7,518 nt of DNA from Planctomycetota bacterium (GTDB taxonomy: Bacteria > Planctomycetota > PLA2). The stretch is from positions 1 to 7,518 of the forward strand of contig JAKLKT010000135.1 in NCBI GenBank assembly GCA_023150495.1, given 5' to 3'. The position numbers and the translations under genes are program-made. The stretch's first letter is position 1; every line of letters begins with the position of its first letter. The notes beneath the pieces were generated by a model that saw only the letters and a program-made list of their open reading frames with translations, ran no database searches and had not been told where the DNA came from. Positions 5,367 to 7,518 of this stretch are shown here, piece by piece.

Positions 5367-6086
5367 GTGAAGATCAGCATCCTGACCCTCTTCCCCGAGG
5401 TCGTCCGCACCTACCTCGGGACCTCGATCCTCGGCCACGCCGCGGAGCGGGGCCACGTCCGTTTCGACGTGAGGGACATCCGGGAGCACGCGGAAGGCAG
5501 GCACCGCCAGGTCGACGACCGCCCCTTCGGCGGCGGTCCCGGAATGGTGCTCATGCCCGGGCCCGTCGTCGCGGCCGTGGAGGACGCCTCCGCGTGCCAC
5601 GAGCCGGGCGCCGAGCGGATCCTCCTCACCCCGCAGGGCGAGCGCTTCGACCAGCGGCTGGCGGCGGATCTCGCGCGAAAGCCGGGGCTGATCCTCGTCT
5701 GCGGCCGATATGAAGGATTCGACGAGCGGATCCGCGAAGTGCTGCACGCGAGGGAGATTTCGATCGGCGATTACGTCCTTTCCGGGGGGGAGATCCCCGC
5801 CTTGGCGGTGACCGAGGCCGTCGTCCGGCTGCTGCCGGGCGTCCACGGCCACGCCGAGTCCGCGGCGGACGACTCCTTCGTGACGGGACTGCTCGAGGGA
5901 CCGCAGTACACGCGGCCTCGCGACTTCCGCGGCCTGACCGTGCCGGAGGTGCTTGTCTCCGGCAATCACGCCGCGATCGAAGCATGGCGCGAAAGGGCCT
6001 CCGAGGAGCGGACCCGCGTCCGCCGGCAGGACCTTTGGCAGGAGAAAACTGACACCGCCTTCCGACGGAAGGAGGAGCCGAGATGA
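5367..6086 (+). CDS. trmD: tRNA (guanine-37-N1) methyltransferase
   Basis: TrmD (239 residues) transfers a methyl group from S-adenosylmethionine to N1 of G37, next to the anticodon, which prevents +1 frameshifting. The protein starts with the family signature MKISILTLFPE and has RPFGGGPGMV at 52-61, LILVCGRYEGFDERI at 108-122 and ISIGDYVLSGGE at 131-142, the trefoil-knot cofactor site. The enzyme base pair Arg154 and Asp169 falls at the same numbers as in the E. coli and H. influenzae enzymes (DDSF at 168-171). LLEGPQYTRP at 175-184 and SGNHAAIEAWR at 198-208 complete the C-terminal domain. Length is normal. The GTG start gives the exact family N terminus; no Shine-Dalgarno precedes it. The stop overlaps the rplS ATG in ATGA. 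The usual upstream partners rpsP and rimM are not here. Confidence 0.97.
   Translation: MKISILTLFPEVVRTYLGTSILGHAAERGHVRFDVRDIREHAEGRHRQVDDRPFGGGPGMVLMPGPVVAAVEDASACHEPGAERILLTPQGERFDQRLAADLARKPGLILVCGRYEGFDERIREVLHAREISIGDYVLSGGEIPALAVTEAVVRLLPGVHGHAESAADDSFVTGLLEGPQYTRPRDFRGLTVPEVLVSGNHAAIEAWRERASEERTRVRRQDLWQEKTDTAFRRKEEPR
6069..6075 (+). promoter_or_regulatory. Strong ribosome binding site of rplS
   Basis: AAGGAGG lies 7 bases before the rplS ATG, inside the last codons of trmD. It is the clearest Shine-Dalgarno in the window and lets L19 be made independently of, and probably at a higher rate than, the upstream methyltransferase. Confidence 0.8.
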
Positions 6087-6535
6087 CGAGGATCCGCCTG
6101 ATCGAGCAGGGGTTCGCCAAGAAGGAGCTCCCGGAATTCGAGGTCGGGGACACGGTCGACGTGCACGTCCTCATCAAGGAAGGCGACAAGGAGCGCGTGC
6201 AGGTCTACGGCGGCACGGTCATCCGGCGCCGGGGCGACGGGATGAGCGCCACCTACACGGTCCGCCGGATCGTGCAGGGGCAGGGCGTGGAGCGCACGTT
6301 CCCGCTCCACTCCCCCTTCGTGCAGAAGGTCGAGGTCAAGCGCACCGGCCGCAGCCGCCGCGCGCGCCTCTACTTCCTGCGCGAGCGCACGGGCAAGGCC
6401 ACGCGTCTCCGCGAGATCATGGGAACGAGGGAGGCCGCGGGGGAGGTCCCCGCGCCGGTCGCGACGGTCGAGGCCGACGTGGCCGCGCCGGAGCCGGTCG
6501 AGACCCGCGAGCCCACGCCGGTCGCGGACGAGTGA
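6083..6535 (+). CDS. rplS: 50S ribosomal protein L19
   Basis: L19 is a large-subunit protein at the interface with the 30S subunit. The core at residues 1-113 matches the family: FEVGDTVDVHVLI at 19-31, ERVQVYGGTVIRRRGDG at 37-53, VERTFPLHSPFVQKVEV at 69-85 and RRARLYFLRERTGKATRLRE at 92-111. Typical L19 is about 115 residues. This one has a tail of about 37 residues (114-150), rich in Ala, Pro, Glu and Val, acidic and probably disordered. The tail has the same codon character as the core, so it is part of the gene and not a frameshift artefact. The start is fixed by the AAGGAGG site and the overlap with trmD. Confidence 0.97.
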   Translation: MTRIRLIEQGFAKKELPEFEVGDTVDVHVLIKEGDKERVQVYGGTVIRRRGDGMSATYTVRRIVQGQGVERTFPLHSPFVQKVEVKRTGRSRRARLYFLRERTGKATRLREIMGTREAAGEVPAPVATVEADVAAPEPVETREPTPVADE

Positions 6536-6539
6536 TCCG

Positions 6540-6914
6540 ATGCATCCCGGCTCCTTGCCCATGGACCGCAGGGAGCACGGAAGGCGCGCCGAGCGGGCGG
6601 CGGAGCGGCTGCTGCGCCGGGAGGGACTCATCATCCTCGCGCGCAACTGGCGCGCGGCGGGTGGCGAGATCGACCTCGCCGCCATGGAAGGAGAGACGCT
6701 GGTGTTCGTCGAGGTGAAGTCGCGCACCGGGGCCTTTCCCGAGGAGCGGCCCGCCGTCCGCGAGGCGCAGCGGCGCCGCACGGCGCGTGCGACCCGCGCC
6801 TTCCGCGAGCGGTTCGGCGTCGCGCACCTCCCCTTCCGCTTCGACCTCGTGACCATTTCCGGCGACCCGGACCGCCCGGGCGAGCTCCTCTGGCGGAAGA
6901 GCTACCGTGACTGA
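6540..6914 (+). CDS. yraN: YraN/UPF0102 family nuclease-fold protein
   Basis: This 124-residue protein belongs to the UPF0102 (YraN) family, which has a Holliday-junction-resolvase or restriction-endonuclease-like fold; its cellular role is not established. The motif residues are present: Glu18 in the first helix, GGEIDL at 41-46 and VFVEVKSR at 55-62, giving the Asp44/Glu58/Lys60-type metal site. FRFDLVTI at 99-106 is the typical C-terminal strand. The start at 6540 lies four bases after rplS; Met8 at 6561 is an equally plausible start, because the conserved part begins near residue 12 and neither has a good Shine-Dalgarno. In many bacteria yraN follows trmD-rplS with rnhB between them; rnhB is absent here. 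Confidence 0.92.
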   Translation: MHPGSLPMDRREHGRRAERAAERLLRREGLIILARNWRAAGGEIDLAAMEGETLVFVEVKSRTGAFPEERPAVREAQRRRTARATRAFRERFGVAHLPFRFDLVTISGDPDRPGELLWRKSYRD

Positions 6915-6926
6915 GGACGAGACCCC

Positions 6927-7373
6927 ATGACGATCAGCCTCGAAGCCATCATCCCGCCCGAACGCGTCATCCTCCTCGACGCGACGACGAAGGAGGAGGC
7001 GCTGCGGCGGCTCGCCGCCGTCGTGGCCACGTCGCCCGACGTGACCGACGGCGCGAGGCTCCTCGCGGCCATCCACGAGCGCGAGAAGATCATGTCGACG
7101 GGCATCGGCCTCGGCATCGCGATCCCCCACGCGAAGATCCCCTCGGTCAGGGACTTCGTCGTCGGCTTCGCGAAGATCGACCAGGGGATCGACTTCAACT
7201 CGCTCGACGGCAAGCCCGTGCACTTCGTCGTCATGATCGCGGGGCCCGACCACCAGCAGGAGCGCTACCTCCAGCTGCTCGCGCGCATCACGCTGAAGCT
7301 CAAGGACGCGGCCGTCCGGCGCCGCCTCGCGGAGGCGCGCACGGTGGACGACATCCTGACGGCGCTCAAGTGA
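6927..7373 (+). CDS. ptsN: PTS IIA (PtsN-like) regulatory protein
   Basis: This 148-residue single-domain protein is an EIIA of the fructose/mannitol type. The phosphorylation motif STGIGLGIAIPHAK at 57-70 places the active His at residue 68. ERE at 51-53 ahead of it and the FVVMIAGPD segment at 100-108 fit the family. Stand-alone proteins of this kind (PtsN/EIIA-Ntr) accept phosphate through HPr-like proteins and act as regulators, not sugar transporters. No transport domain (EIIB, EIIC) is fused or adjacent, which supports a regulatory role. GAGGA at 6913-6917 is a plausible but slightly distant ribosome site. It lies 12 bases after yraN and is likely in the same transcript. No rpoN or hpf neighbour is seen. 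Confidence 0.92.
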   Translation: MTISLEAIIPPERVILLDATTKEEALRRLAAVVATSPDVTDGARLLAAIHEREKIMSTGIGLGIAIPHAKIPSVRDFVVGFAKIDQGIDFNSLDGKPVHFVVMIAGPDHQQERYLQLLARITLKLKDAAVRRRLAEARTVDDILTALK

Positions 7374-7518
7374 TCCGCGCGGGCGGAGCCTCGCCGCGTC
7401 GGCGTGGCCGCGTCCGCGCCGCCCGAGAAGGCCGCGAGAGGGGCGAAGGACGGGCCCCCGGAGCCCCCCCGCTTCGGGCGCCGGTCGCGCTTCTCCTCCT
7501 GGCGGCGTTCGCGGCCGC
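7370..7518 (+). CDS. Possible partial CDS with N-terminal membrane segment
   Basis: A GTG at 7370 overlaps the ptsN stop in GTGA, the same coupling style used across the window, and its frame is open to the window end. The translation begins with about 35 Arg/Gly/Ala-rich residues, then a signal- or anchor-like segment (APVALLLLAAFAA) at the very end. Against it, third positions are less GC-rich than in its neighbours. The frame from a GTG at 7404 (Ala/Pro/Arg-rich, no recognisable domain) has more typical third positions. Which frame is real, or whether either is, cannot be settled from the part shown. Confidence 0.35.
   Translation, partial: MIRAGGASPRRRGRVRAAREGRERGEGRAPGAPPLRAPVALLLLAAFAA

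Noticed and set aside
5288..5410. Upstream extension of ribE to 5410
   Set aside because: It would add 41 residues before the conserved Phe-Thr-Gly-Ile-Val terminus and overlap the start of trmD.
5865..5890. Apparent loss of the TrmD catalytic Asp (Thr in the FVTGLLE segment)
   Set aside because: Counting from Arg154, the catalytic Asp169 aligns with the Asp just before Ser170 (DDSF), which is present. The Thr is at a variable position.

Overview
The window is very GC-rich throughout (about 70% by eye), with G or C in nearly every third codon position and no sign of a compositional break. A predicted lipoprotein next to an MCE/Mla-type lipid ABC transporter indicates a diderm (Gram-negative-type) bacterium. 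Core genes (trmD, rplS, ribE, yraN, ptsN) place it on a chromosome. The phylum cannot be fixed from the sequence. I see no phage, insertion sequence, CRISPR array, tRNA or rRNA.

Layout. (1) Positions 72-4100, plus strand: a four-gene operon of a repeat-rich lipoprotein, an MlaE-type permease, an MlaF-type ATPase and an MlaD-type MCE protein with a long repeat tail. All three internal junctions are exact 4-base ATGA overlaps, so the four products are probably made in coupled fashion and work together. (2) Positions 4101-4262: a convergent gap full of inverted repeats and a G-rich run. (3) Positions 4263-5287, minus strand: riboflavin synthase (ribE), then a small membrane-anchored protein of unknown function, again joined by an ATGA overlap. 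(4) Positions 5288-5366: a divergent promoter region. (5) Positions 5367-7373, plus strand: trmD, rplS, yraN and a PtsN-like PTS IIA protein, tightly spaced. A further reading frame may begin at 7370 and run off the window.

How the genes work together. MlaE and MlaF would form the inner-membrane transporter and MlaD the periplasmic MCE ring attached to it. The lipoprotein is the only other product of this operon. MlaC (shuttle), MlaB and MlaA are not encoded here, so the lipoprotein is the natural candidate for an outer-membrane or periplasmic partner. It carries about twenty copies of an aromatic-Pro-aromatic motif that I cannot assign to a characterised family. The MlaD tail holds six roughly 34-residue repeats and ends in a hydrophobic segment, so it could extend the MCE ring across the periplasm. 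This lipoprotein plus repeat-tailed MCE arrangement is the most interesting part of the window. The right half is housekeeping: tRNA m1G37 methylation, ribosomal protein L19, a predicted nuclease-fold protein and a regulatory phosphotransferase protein.
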